A DNA stretch of 35,056 nt from a virus: IMG/VR virus record IMGVR_UViG_3300021373_000571, positions 1-35,056 of that record, one strand, 5' to 3'. The notes beneath the pieces were generated by a model. The model had not been told where the DNA came from and ran no database searches. It was given only the letters and a program-made list of their open reading frames with translations. The position numbers and the translations under genes were made by a program. This document shows, piece after piece, positions 1 through 4,707 of this stretch (position 1 is its first letter; every line of letters starts with the position of its first letter).

Positions 1-81
1 TAATCAATCCATGCGATCGGGACAACCTGATCCATCATCTGCGGGTAACCATTCCGCAAGTAAATTTTCGAGGAAACAATT

Positions 82-453
82 ATGTTCAAATCTGTTCTCG
101 CAGCTGCCGCTGCTGCACCCCTTATGGCGACCGCTGCTATGGCAGGTCCCTATGTGAATGTCGAGGCTAACTCTGGTTTCACTGGTTCTAACTACACTGG
201 CACTTCGATCGACAACCACGTTGGTTACGAAGGTGCTCTGGGCACTGACGCTTCCTGGTATGTCCAAGCAGGCGCTACCGTCGTTCTTCCTGACAGCGGT
301 GCTTCTGACTGGGTTCCTTCAGGTAAGGCAGGTCTTGGCGTTGGTCTGACCGATAGCCTCTCTGCTTACGGTGAAGTTTCGTTCGTTGGTTCGGGCGTTG
401 CTGGTGTTGACCGTTCTTACGGCACCAAGGCTGGTCTGAAGTATTCCTTCTGA
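82..453 (+). CDS. Secreted/outer-membrane barrel-like small protein
   Basis: This 123-residue protein starts with a clear Sec signal peptide: a lysine at position 3, an alanine-rich hydrophobic core, and an AMA cleavage site before Gly22. The rest is short alternating polar/hydrophobic segments rich in Gly, Ser, Tyr and Val and ends in YSF with a terminal aromatic residue. That is the usual ending of outer-membrane beta-barrel strands. An AGGA ribosome site lies 7 bases before the ATG, which supports this start. A strong terminator follows directly, so it is probably a single-gene unit or the end of one. The composition resembles cyanobacterial porin-like proteins, but at this length it could form only a small barrel or half-barrel. 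The function is unknown; membrane modification or a virion decoration are both possible. The gene is GC-richer than the AT-rich genes after it. Confidence 0.85.
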   Translation: MFKSVLAAAAAAPLMATAAMAGPYVNVEANSGFTGSNYTGTSIDNHVGYEGALGTDASWYVQAGATVVLPDSGASDWVPSGKAGLGVGLTDSLSAYGEVSFVGSGVAGVDRSYGTKAGLKYSF

Positions 454-470
454 TCTCCTGACTTGATTGA

Positions 471-495
471 GGGCACCTTCGGGTGCCCTTTTTTT
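471..495 (+). terminator. Rho-independent terminator with UUCG loop
   Basis: A perfect 7-bp stem (GGGCACC / GGTGCCC) closed by a TTCG tetraloop is followed by seven T residues. It sits 18 bases after the stop of the secreted barrel-like gene and separates it from the small-gene run. Confidence 0.92.
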
Positions 496-528
496 ATGCC
501 TCTAAATAATTACATCTGATTTTTTATT

Positions 529-723
529 ATGGACTACAAACCTTATTCGCCCGAGTGGCACCGATGTAGATACTTAAAAGAAGCACTGTATAAGTATCTG
601 GACGATTATGTTGACAATGATGTAATCATCAAAGATATTACAGATATTCTCTCTGAACGCTCTGAGAGAGCGTATAGGGAGTTTTCACGAATAAATGATC
701 TAGAGGCAAAACTGGGAGAATAA
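529..723 (+). CDS. Small hypothetical protein
   Basis: This 64-residue, charged, probably all-helical protein is rich in Tyr, Asp, Glu and Arg, with no signal peptide, membrane segment or cysteine cluster. I do not recognise a family. Its stop is one base before the start of the next gene, so the two are translationally linked. It is the first gene after the terminator. A TCTAAATA sequence at 501-508, one base away from the T4-type late motif, lies about 20 bases before the start and may be its promoter. Confidence 0.75.
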   Translation: MDYKPYSPEWHRCRYLKEALYKYLDDYVDNDVIIKDITDILSERSERAYREFSRINDLEAKLGE

Positions 724-724
724 G

Positions 725-1039
725 ATGCTTTCTACGCAATACAGACTACGATTAGAGTTTATCTGTAAGAAGATTGCTAACAAGGAGGAAGTAAAACTTG
801 AAGACATGATCTGGGCAGAAAAACTTGCCAAGAGACACACAACAGCACGCGACTGGTTGAACAAAGCACGCAGATGCGCCGCTAATGACATCCAAGAGGG
901 CAGTATGGACGATTTCATGAATAAGATGGGTCTAGGTGATCCAGACCCCTCAAATTACCGCACAGGGTTCTCTGGTGCGGATGAGATCGTTGACTGGTTC
1001 AAACAAGACAAACCTGATGATTGGCGACAGAGAGACTAA
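725..1039 (+). CDS. Small hypothetical protein
   Basis: A 104-residue protein, strongly basic in its N-terminal half (several Lys/Arg-rich helices) and acidic and tryptophan-containing at the C terminus (DWF and DDW). The two-part charge could suit a nucleic-acid or protein adaptor, but no family is recognisable. It follows the previous gene by one base, and its TAA overlaps the next ATG by one base (TAATG), as expected for a co-translated phage operon. Confidence 0.8.
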   Translation: MLSTQYRLRLEFICKKIANKEEVKLEDMIWAEKLAKRHTTARDWLNKARRCAANDIQEGSMDDFMNKMGLGDPDPSNYRTGFSGADEIVDWFKQDKPDDWRQRD

Positions 1040-1245
1040 TGAATGATTTTTTAGATAACCTTGGTGCTGAACAGTACCGAAAGATGCATAATAAGATTGA
1101 CGATGACTTTAAAAATTTTGCTGTTAAAACGCAACTAGACAATATTTGTAAGATATTAGGTGGTGAAGCAAAGCATTACACTTGCTGTGATAGAACCACT
1201 GAACATGAAAAAATTGTAATTGAGTATAACCATCAGAAAAAATGA
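1039..1245 (+). CDS. Small hypothetical protein
   Basis: I chose the ATG at 1039, coupled to the upstream stop (TAATG), over the in-frame ATG at 1021, which lies inside the preceding gene. The 68-residue product has an acidic N-terminal part and a vicinal cysteine pair (TCC near residue 50). The final ATGA overlaps the next gene. The family is unknown. Confidence 0.75.
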   Translation: MNDFLDNLGAEQYRKMHNKIDDDFKNFAVKTQLDNICKILGGEAKHYTCCDRTTEHEKIVIEYNHQKK

Positions 1246-1481
1246 TACAAGCACTAGTTTATGGTAACGGTAGTCAAGAATCAGAAAGAGCAATTATGGT
1301 TCTTGAAGCATGTGGTCAGGATGTAAGAGAATTCTTATTAGGTGCTGACTTCAGTGATAAACAATTTAGAGCAGAATTTGGATCAGAAGCAGAGTATCCA
1401 CAGATTGCAATTGGTTTAGATCATCGTGGCAGTCTGAAAGAAACTCTTAAATACATGAGTGATAAAGGTATGTTTTCATGA
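1242..1481 (+). CDS. Glutaredoxin-like fold protein lacking the CxxC site
   Basis: A 79-residue protein with the size and layout of a phage glutaredoxin. It has a first beta strand ending in a Tyr-Gly-Asn-Gly turn, a helix, a middle segment, then EYPQIAIG, which matches the cis-Pro loop and third strand of thioredoxin folds, then a HRG turn and a final helix (SLKETLKYM). Where a glutaredoxin has C-P-Y-C, this protein has S11-Q-E-S14, so the dithiol chemistry should be lost. The only cysteine is Cys24, in the following helix. It may bind a partner or a ligand instead of reducing disulfides. The fold call rests on pattern matching only. It overlaps both neighbours by 4 bases. Confidence 0.7.
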   Translation: MIQALVYGNGSQESERAIMVLEACGQDVREFLLGADFSDKQFRAEFGSEAEYPQIAIGLDHRGSLKETLKYMSDKGMFS

Positions 1482-1591
1482 CAACAACTAGACGCAAGAA
1501 AAGCAGAGATGCTGAAGAAAAGTTCTTCTTGTATGTGGCATTTCATTCAGTATTCACAGCAATCGCCAACTTATTTCGGGATGACGATTGA
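1478..1591 (+). CDS. Tiny hypothetical protein, basic N terminus
   Basis: A 37-residue protein starting on the ATGA overlap with the preceding gene. It has an Arg/Lys-rich N terminus (TRRKKSR), a hydrophobic aromatic middle (FFLYVAFHSVFTAIANLF) and an acidic tail (DDD). The middle could be a short membrane-associating helix. Its stop overlaps the -35 box of the promoter at 1588. It is supported mainly by tight spacing. Confidence 0.6.
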   Translation: MTTTRRKKSRDAEEKFFLYVAFHSVFTAIANLFRDDD

Positions 1592-1616
1592 CAAAACCTG
1601 AGAAACCGAGTAGGAT
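1588..1616 (+). promoter_or_regulatory. Host sigma70-type promoter
   Basis: A consensus -35 box TTGACA (1588-1593) is separated by 17 bases from TAGGAT (1611-1616). The gene at 1643 starts 27 bases after the -10 box. The -35 box overlaps the stop codon of the preceding small gene. Confidence 0.6.
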
Positions 1617-1642
1617 AACTCTGTCCAAGGTTCAGAAGGGTA

Positions 1643-1843
1643 ATGGCTCTATCAAACTCTGTAGAAGAAAGCTTGAAGGAAGCTTCTGCTTCTCTTCGTA
1701 ATGCTTTAGCATTCGCTGCTAGACAAGAACGACCGATTGTTTGTACTCAGATCGCTAGAATGATCAATGAGATTGAACAGATTGGTTCGTTTGATACTAT
1801 TTTAGATAAATTCGAGGAAATGACAAATGAAAAAAACTCATAA
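1643..1843 (+). CDS. Small hypothetical protein
   Basis: A 66-residue helical protein rich in Ala, Glu and Ser with one cysteine (IVCTQIARM) and an acidic C terminus. No family is recognised. It has its own sigma70-like promoter upstream. Its last 17 bases overlap the next gene in another frame. Confidence 0.75.
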   Translation: MALSNSVEESLKEASASLRNALAFAARQERPIVCTQIARMINEIEQIGSFDTILDKFEEMTNEKNS

Positions 1844-1964
1844 GCGCATTGACAGCAAAGGTCATGAGGAGATCTGGGAGTGGGAAGAGACCCCAGAACT
1901 CAAGGCATTTATCAAGAAGCAGTCAGTTGTAAATCTGTCTGCACCCCCTGTCCGTCCTACATAA
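1827..1964 (+). CDS. Small hypothetical protein
   Basis: A 45-residue protein starting inside the end of the previous gene, after the sequence GAGGAAATG, which offers a good ribosome site (GAGGAA) about 10 bases before the ATG. It has a basic start (MKKTHKR), a tryptophan/glutamate-rich centre (EEIWEWEETPE) and a proline-containing end (APPVRPT). The function is unknown. The strong ribosome site and the even charge pattern make it credible despite the length. Confidence 0.65.
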   Translation: MKKTHKRIDSKGHEEIWEWEETPELKAFIKKQSVVNLSAPPVRPT

Positions 1965-1968
1965 AGTA

Positions 1969-1991
1969 TGCTATAATTACTAGGTAATCGA
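1969..1991 (+). promoter_or_regulatory. Extended -10 promoter with GGTAATC leader
   Basis: An extended -10 element TGC-TATAAT (1969-1977) is followed directly by TACTAGGTAATCGAG (to about 1992). No good -35 box is visible, which fits the extended -10 type. The same -10/leader arrangement occurs at 34000 and 34492. It drives the small basic gene at 2001 and possibly the tRNA-Leu. Confidence 0.65.
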
Positions 1992-2000
1992 GACAGGACA

Positions 2001-2126
2001 ATGACGACGCCCAACTGGCAACACCACTCCAAGAAAGACCAGAAGCGTCGTCTAAAGCCTCAAGCATTACGCCAGGCAAAGGCAAAGCGTCAAGCACTCA
2101 AGAAAAAACTTCTAGTGCTTGCTTGA
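2001..2126 (+). CDS. Highly basic small protein
   Basis: A 41-residue protein in which Lys, Arg, His and Gln make up about half the residues. It consists of an amphipathic Ala/Lys/Arg/Gln helix and ends in a short Leu-Val-Leu-Ala tail. The composition suggests RNA or DNA binding or a ribosome-like tail, but no family is recognised. The ATG lies 9 bases after the GGTAATCGAG leader, with an AGGACA ribosome site just before it. Its TGA is immediately followed by the first base of tRNA-Leu. Confidence 0.7.
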   Translation: MTTPNWQHHSKKDQKRRLKPQALRQAKAKRQALKKKLLVLA

Positions 2127-2210
2127 GGGACGGTGGTGGAATTGGTAGACACCCCAGACTTAAAATCTGTTGAGCGTATGCTCGTGCGGGTTCAAGTCCC
2201 GCTCGTCCTA
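2127..2210 (+). tRNA. tRNA-Leu (UAA)
   Basis: An 84-base type II tRNA. The acceptor GGGACGG pairs with TCGTCCT, with G-U pairs at the first and last positions. A GTGG D stem follows. The anticodon loop CTTAAAA gives anticodon TAA. There is a long variable arm, and the T arm is GCGGG-TTCAAGT-CCCGC. The discriminator base is A and no CCA is encoded. It starts on the base after the stop of the preceding gene, so 5' processing must cut directly at that stop. Confidence 0.95.
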
Positions 2211-2226
2211 TTGGCATTTTATAACT

Positions 2227-2874
2227 ATGACCGAAGAAAGAACATCAACACTGGAAAGAGTAGATCCTTTTTACCTTCCAATTTTCTTATACAATGATGC
2301 CATCACTGATGAGCAATGTGATACTCTAAGACAATATGCCGAACAACTAGATGATTGGGGTCCTTCATTTGAGACCAATGCAGTCTATGGGGACGGAAAT
2401 GCCATATACACGTCGAGTAGCAAAAATATAGTAGATGCTATGCCTGACATGAAGTTTCATTTTGAAGCATTAATGCAGGATATCTCTACACAATTAATGC
2501 ATCAAGCAACAGAAGGATTTTCTATCGGATCTTCTTGGTTCACTAGAACTAAAAAAGGTCAGACTAGCACAATGCATAATCATAAAAATTATTACATGTC
2601 AGGTATCTTATACTTGCAAGATGATAATAGATTGATTTTGCAAAATCCTCACTTTGATAAGACGCACTACCTGTTTGCTGTTAATGAGCAATCTCCATAC
2701 ACATGCACTACAACCATGGTTGCTCCACCTAAAAATTCATTCTTGTTGTTACCAGCATACCTATATCATCAAATTCCTCCGTATGAAAAAGATGATGTTC
2801 GTTACAGTCTTGTAATGAATTACTATCCAACTGGCACTTATGGGTTCGAAGCATCTCTTATTACTGTTAAATAG
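2227..2874 (+). CDS. 2OG-Fe(II) oxygenase family protein
   Basis: I chose the ATG at 2227 because the in-frame ATG at 2170 lies inside tRNA-Leu. The 215-residue product matches the phage/cyanobacterial 2OG-Fe(II) oxygenase type (PF13759-like). It has a double-stranded beta-helix core with H117-x-H119 just before MSGILYL, a second metal-ligand histidine at H181 (YLYHQIPPY) and an arginine at R192 (VRYSLVMNYY) expected to bind 2-oxoglutarate. Such enzymes hydroxylate proteins or small molecules using O2, Fe(II) and 2-oxoglutarate. They are very common in cyanophages, where their substrates are mostly unknown. The HxH in place of the usual HxD is typical of this subfamily. It lies between tRNA-Leu and the cpeT region. 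Confidence 0.85.
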   Translation: MTEERTSTLERVDPFYLPIFLYNDAITDEQCDTLRQYAEQLDDWGPSFETNAVYGDGNAIYTSSSKNIVDAMPDMKFHFEALMQDISTQLMHQATEGFSIGSSWFTRTKKGQTSTMHNHKNYYMSGILYLQDDNRLILQNPHFDKTHYLFAVNEQSPYTCTTTMVAPPKNSFLLLPAYLYHQIPPYEKDDVRYSLVMNYYPTGTYGFEASLITVK

Positions 2875-2902
2875 TAATGTCAGGAAAATTACACATATGT
2901 AG

Positions 2903-3184
2903 ATGGCAAAGTTCAAGTATACAATCAGCAGAAAACATGTCTTTGTTGACAACGAACCAGTTCTGATGTATTATATTGAGAGTATCCCATTTGCATTTGA
3001 CATTCTCGAAAATGACGAAAAGCAAGATAAGTGGATCCTGTCAGAATGTGCAATCAATCAAGAATATACACTTGAAGATATCTTTAGGTTCTCTGATTAT
3101 CTGATTGCTGAAGAATGCCACCCAGTTCTGTTTGAATTAGACCTCGTTAATCCAGAAGTTTTACCAGATGAATCAGTTTCTTGA
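2903..3184 (+). CDS. Hypothetical protein upstream of cpeT
   Basis: A 93-residue acidic protein with a basic first ten residues (MAKFKYTISRKH), several aromatic beta-like segments (VLMYYIESIPFAF), a DKW/LSEC centre and a very acidic C terminus. There is no signal peptide or membrane span. Its last 17 bases overlap the start of cpeT in another frame, so it is probably co-translated with the lyase and could act with it. I do not recognise the family. Confidence 0.75.
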   Translation: MAKFKYTISRKHVFVDNEPVLMYYIESIPFAFDILENDEKQDKWILSECAINQEYTLEDIFRFSDYLIAEECHPVLFELDLVNPEVLPDESVS

Positions 3185-3707
3185 TCTGCTTGTAGGAACA
3201 TTTTCTAACAAAATCCAAGCACAATCTCACCCCACTCGTTATGCTCACATCTGGGTAAATCATCGGAAACTTTCCGATAATCGCGTTTATGGCGAACAAG
3301 CATATAACTATCTTAAGAACAGACCATACCGACAGTTTGTTATTGAGGTGGTTGATGAAGGCAATGAAGTAGATGGCAACATCTATCGCCTTAAGAACTA
3401 CGAGATCAAAGATGCCAAGCAATTTGCTGAGTGCAAAAATCTCGAAAATCTTACGGATGACCTCTTGACATACCGTGAGGGATGCGATATAATTATGAGA
3501 CAGACAGGGAACTCCACCTTCACTGGTGGAACTTCTACTTGCAACTGTTATGTTGAGTGGCAGGGTGTTAAGACCTATGTTCAGAATGAAGTAATCCTCA
3601 GCGAAGAAGATTACCAAGTTGTTGATCGCGGTCTCCATACCGAAACCAATCAAAGAATTTGGGGTTCTGAATGGGGAGCATTCAAATTTGTTCGTATGGG
3701 GTTGTAG
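3168..3707 (+). CDS. cpeT: CpeT-like phycobiliprotein lyase
   Basis: This 179-residue protein has the CpeT/CpcT layout in order: LVGTFSNKIQAQ (residues 8-19), a YAHIWV strand, GEQAYNY (42-48), PYRQFVIEV (53-61), YRLKNYEIKDA, EGCDI (104-108), STCNCYVEW (123-131), DRG (153-155) and WGSEWGAFKF at the end. CpeT-family proteins are lipocalin-like bilin lyases or chaperones that attach chromophores such as phycoerythrobilin to cysteines of phycoerythrin. In cyanophages the gene is a known auxiliary metabolic gene, thought to keep light harvesting working during infection. The length is close to the family norm. The last three codons and the stop lie inside the acceptor stem of tRNA-Asp. It overlaps the preceding gene by 17 bases. 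Confidence 0.93.
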   Translation: MNQFLDLLVGTFSNKIQAQSHPTRYAHIWVNHRKLSDNRVYGEQAYNYLKNRPYRQFVIEVVDEGNEVDGNIYRLKNYEIKDAKQFAECKNLENLTDDLLTYREGCDIIMRQTGNSTFTGGTSTCNCYVEWQGVKTYVQNEVILSEEDYQVVDRGLHTETNQRIWGSEWGAFKFVRMGL

Positions 3708-3771
3708 CTCAGTCGGTTAGAGCGCCTGCCTGTCACGCAGGAAGTCGAGGGTTCAAGTCCCTTCAGTCCCG
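3698..3771 (+). tRNA. tRNA-Asp (GUC)
   Basis: A 74-base cloverleaf. The acceptor GGGGTTG pairs with CAGTCCC (two G-U pairs). The D stem is GCTC/GAGC, the anticodon stem is CCTGC/GCAGG with loop CTGTCAC (anticodon GTC), and the T arm is GAGGG-TTCAAGT-CCCTT. The discriminator is G and no CCA is encoded. The first 10 bases are also the end of cpeT. Confidence 0.95.
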
Positions 3772-3774
3772 TAT

Positions 3775-3848
3775 GCCACTATAGCTCAGCTGGATAGAGC
3801 AACGGTTTTGTAAACCGTAGGTCGTCGGTTCAAGTCCGACTTGTGGCT
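3775..3848 (+). tRNA. tRNA-Thr (UGU)
   Basis: A 74-base cloverleaf. The acceptor GCCACTA pairs with TTGTGGC with one T-T mismatch. The anticodon stem is ACGGT/ACCGT with loop TTTGTAA (anticodon TGT), and the T arm is GTCGG-TTCAAGT-CCGAC. It is 3 bases after tRNA-Asp. No CCA is encoded. Confidence 0.93.
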
Positions 3849-3850
3849 CT

Positions 3851-3869
3851 TGATAGGCATTGTCTATCA
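3851..3869 (+). repeat. Spacer hairpin after tRNA-Thr
   Basis: A 6-bp stem, TGATAG / CTATCA, with a 7-base loop begins 3 bases after tRNA-Thr. It is the first of two hairpins filling the 53-base gap before tRNA-Ala. No T tract follows, so a terminator role is unlikely. Confidence 0.6.
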
Positions 3870-3872
3870 TAC

Positions 3873-3897
3873 GGATCGGGATCATTATATCCGATCC
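3873..3897 (+). repeat. Second spacer hairpin before tRNA-Ala
   Basis: A 7-bp perfect stem, GGATCGG / CCGATCC, closes an 11-base loop and ends 4 bases before tRNA-Ala. There is no T tract after it. A role in holding the precursor RNA for processing fits the position, but that is inference. Confidence 0.65.
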
Positions 3898-3901
3898 ACT
3901 T

Positions 3902-3974
3902 GGGGAATTAGCTCAGTTGGTAGAGCACCTGCTTTGCAAGCAGGCTGTCAGGAGTTCGAGTCTCCTATTCTCCA
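3902..3974 (+). tRNA. tRNA-Ala (UGC)
   Basis: A 73-base cloverleaf. The acceptor GGGGAAT pairs with ATTCTCC. The D stem is GCTC/GAGC, the anticodon stem is CCTGC/GCAGG with loop TTTGCAA (anticodon TGC), and the T arm is AGGAG-TTCGAGT-CTCCT. The discriminator is A. No CCA is encoded. Confidence 0.95.
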
Positions 3975-3997
3975 TTCGCTATTTGCAAATAGCGAAT
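3974..3997 (+). repeat. Perfect 24-bp palindrome between tRNAs
   Basis: Two 10-base arms (ATTCGCTATT and AATAGCGAAT) flank TGCA, so the whole 24 bases equal their own reverse complement. In RNA this gives a 10-bp hairpin filling nearly the whole 25-base spacer between tRNA-Ala and tRNA-Asn. There is no T tract. It could guide tRNA processing or bind a dimeric protein. Confidence 0.8.
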
Positions 3998-3999
3998 AT

Positions 4000-4072
4000 T
4001 CCTCTATAGCTCAGTCGGTAGAGCGTCTGACTGTTAATCAGAATGTCCCTGGTTCGAGCCCAGGTGGAGGAG
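4000..4072 (+). tRNA. tRNA-Asn (GUU)
   Basis: A 73-base cloverleaf. The acceptor TCCTCTA pairs with TGGAGGA. The anticodon stem is TCTGA/TCAGA with loop CTGTTAA (anticodon GTT), and the T arm is CCTGG-TTCGAGC-CCAGG. The discriminator is G. No CCA is encoded. Confidence 0.95.
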
Positions 4073-4075
4073 TTA

Positions 4076-4157
4076 GGGTAGGTGTCCGAGTGGTTAATGG
4101 AGGCGGACTGTAAATCCGCTGGCTCTGCCTACGGGGGTTCAAATCCCTCCCTGCCCA
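4076..4157 (+). tRNA. tRNA-Tyr (GUA)
   Basis: An 82-base type II tRNA with a long variable arm. The acceptor GGGTAGG pairs with CCTGCCC (one T-G pair). The anticodon stem is GCGGA/TCCGC with loop CTGTAAA (anticodon GTA). The T-loop sequence is TTCAAAT. The discriminator is A. It follows tRNA-Asn by 3 bases. Confidence 0.94.
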
Positions 4158-4171
4158 TACTTGGAGGTATT

Positions 4172-4366
4172 ATGTTAAATAAATTGCGTGGTGATGTAAC
4201 ATGGGGTGAGCAATTCTACTACATTTACATCTGTATTAAGGAAGTATCTAGACTATGCCTTATAAAGATAAAGAAGAAAATCGTAAGTATCAGCGTGAGT
4301 GGGCTAGAAAGAATTCTAAGACTAAAAAATCACATCAAATTAGTTCTCAGAGGAGAAAGCAGATAG
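4172..4366 (+). CDS. Possible short ORF overlapping the HNH gene
   Basis: A perfect GGAGGT ribosome site (4163-4168) lies 3 bases before an ATG that opens 64 codons. The first 28 or so codons lie between tRNA-Tyr and the HNH gene. The remainder runs out of frame through the HNH coding sequence and becomes Lys/Ile/Leu-rich, as expected for a shadow frame. The likeliest reading is the 5' end of an older gene interrupted by the arrival of the HNH endonuclease, or a translated leader that feeds ribosomes to it. It is not convincing as a folded protein in its full length. Confidence 0.3.
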   Translation: MLNKLRGDVTWGEQFYYIYICIKEVSRLCLIKIKKKIVSISVSGLERILRLKNHIKLVLRGESR

Positions 4367-4605
4367 TCAATGATGCAAAAGAGCATCCATGTATCATCTG
4401 TAATAAACAATATCCACCAGAAGTAATGGATCTATTGCATATAGATCCTACACCAAAAATGCATAGCATTTCAAAGTTGATGCAGATTGCAAGTTATCAA
4501 ACTTTGAGAGACGAGATTGACAAGTGCGCTCCAATATGTGCAAACTGCCATAGACTTTTAAAGCACGGATATGTAGACCTCCCAGACCTTATTGTAGTTC
4601 CTTAG
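4255..4605 (+). CDS. HNH endonuclease (likely homing)
   Basis: A 116-residue HNH endonuclease. The basic N terminus begins MPYKDKEENRKYQREWARKN, a common DNA-binding start in stand-alone HNH enzymes. A Cys pair follows (C46-x2-C49), then LLHIDP with H62 as the first catalytic histidine, then C95-x2-C98 with N97 and H99 (CANCHR). The four cysteines should bind a structural zinc and the His/Asn/His set one catalytic metal ion. Such genes are selfish elements that cut alleles lacking them and often sit beside tRNA genes or late genes in T4-like phages. Here it lies between tRNA-Tyr and the giant late gene. AAGGAAG, about 10 bases upstream, is a possible ribosome site. Confidence 0.9.
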   Translation: MPYKDKEENRKYQREWARKNSKTKKSHQISSQRRKQIVNDAKEHPCIICNKQYPPEVMDLLHIDPTPKMHSISKLMQIASYQTLRDEIDKCAPICANCHRLLKHGYVDLPDLIVVP

Positions 4606-4639
4606 GTTCAAATCTTTAGACTTCTAAAAATTAGAACCT
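4604..4639 (+). terminator. Two-part hairpin after the HNH gene
   Basis: An outer stem AGGTTC / GAACCT encloses an inner stem TTTAG / CTAAA. It starts at the HNH stop codon. A short T run (GTTTTTC) lies about 15 bases further on. It may be a weak terminator or an mRNA-stabilising structure before the late promoter. Confidence 0.4.
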
Positions 4640-4664
4640 GACTGGGATTTCTAAGTTTTTCTAG

Positions 4665-4672
4665 TATAAATA
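4665..4672 (+). promoter_or_regulatory. T4-type late promoter
   Basis: TATAAATA is identical to the T4 late promoter -10 element recognised by the phage sigma factor (gp55 type). It sits 36 bases before the giant gene's ATG, with no sigma70 -35 box upstream. It should drive the structural block late in infection. Confidence 0.85.
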
Positions 4673-4707
4673 AACCCGAGGACAAAGTTTGTAAGGTCAG
4701 GGTAATC

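Noticed and set aside
2170-2226. Upstream extension of the 2OG oxygenase gene
   Set aside because: The extra start codon lies inside tRNA-Leu and would encode part of its anticodon, variable and T arms. The ATG at 2227 follows the tRNA.
3974-3997. The palindrome as a phage integration or terminator site
   Set aside because: No T tract, no integrase, and no repeat of the tRNA 3' end elsewhere in the window. It was kept only as a hairpin.
4082-4171. Open frame through tRNA-Tyr
   Set aside because: It is tRNA sequence. Only the part from 4172, with its own ribosome site, was kept, at low confidence.
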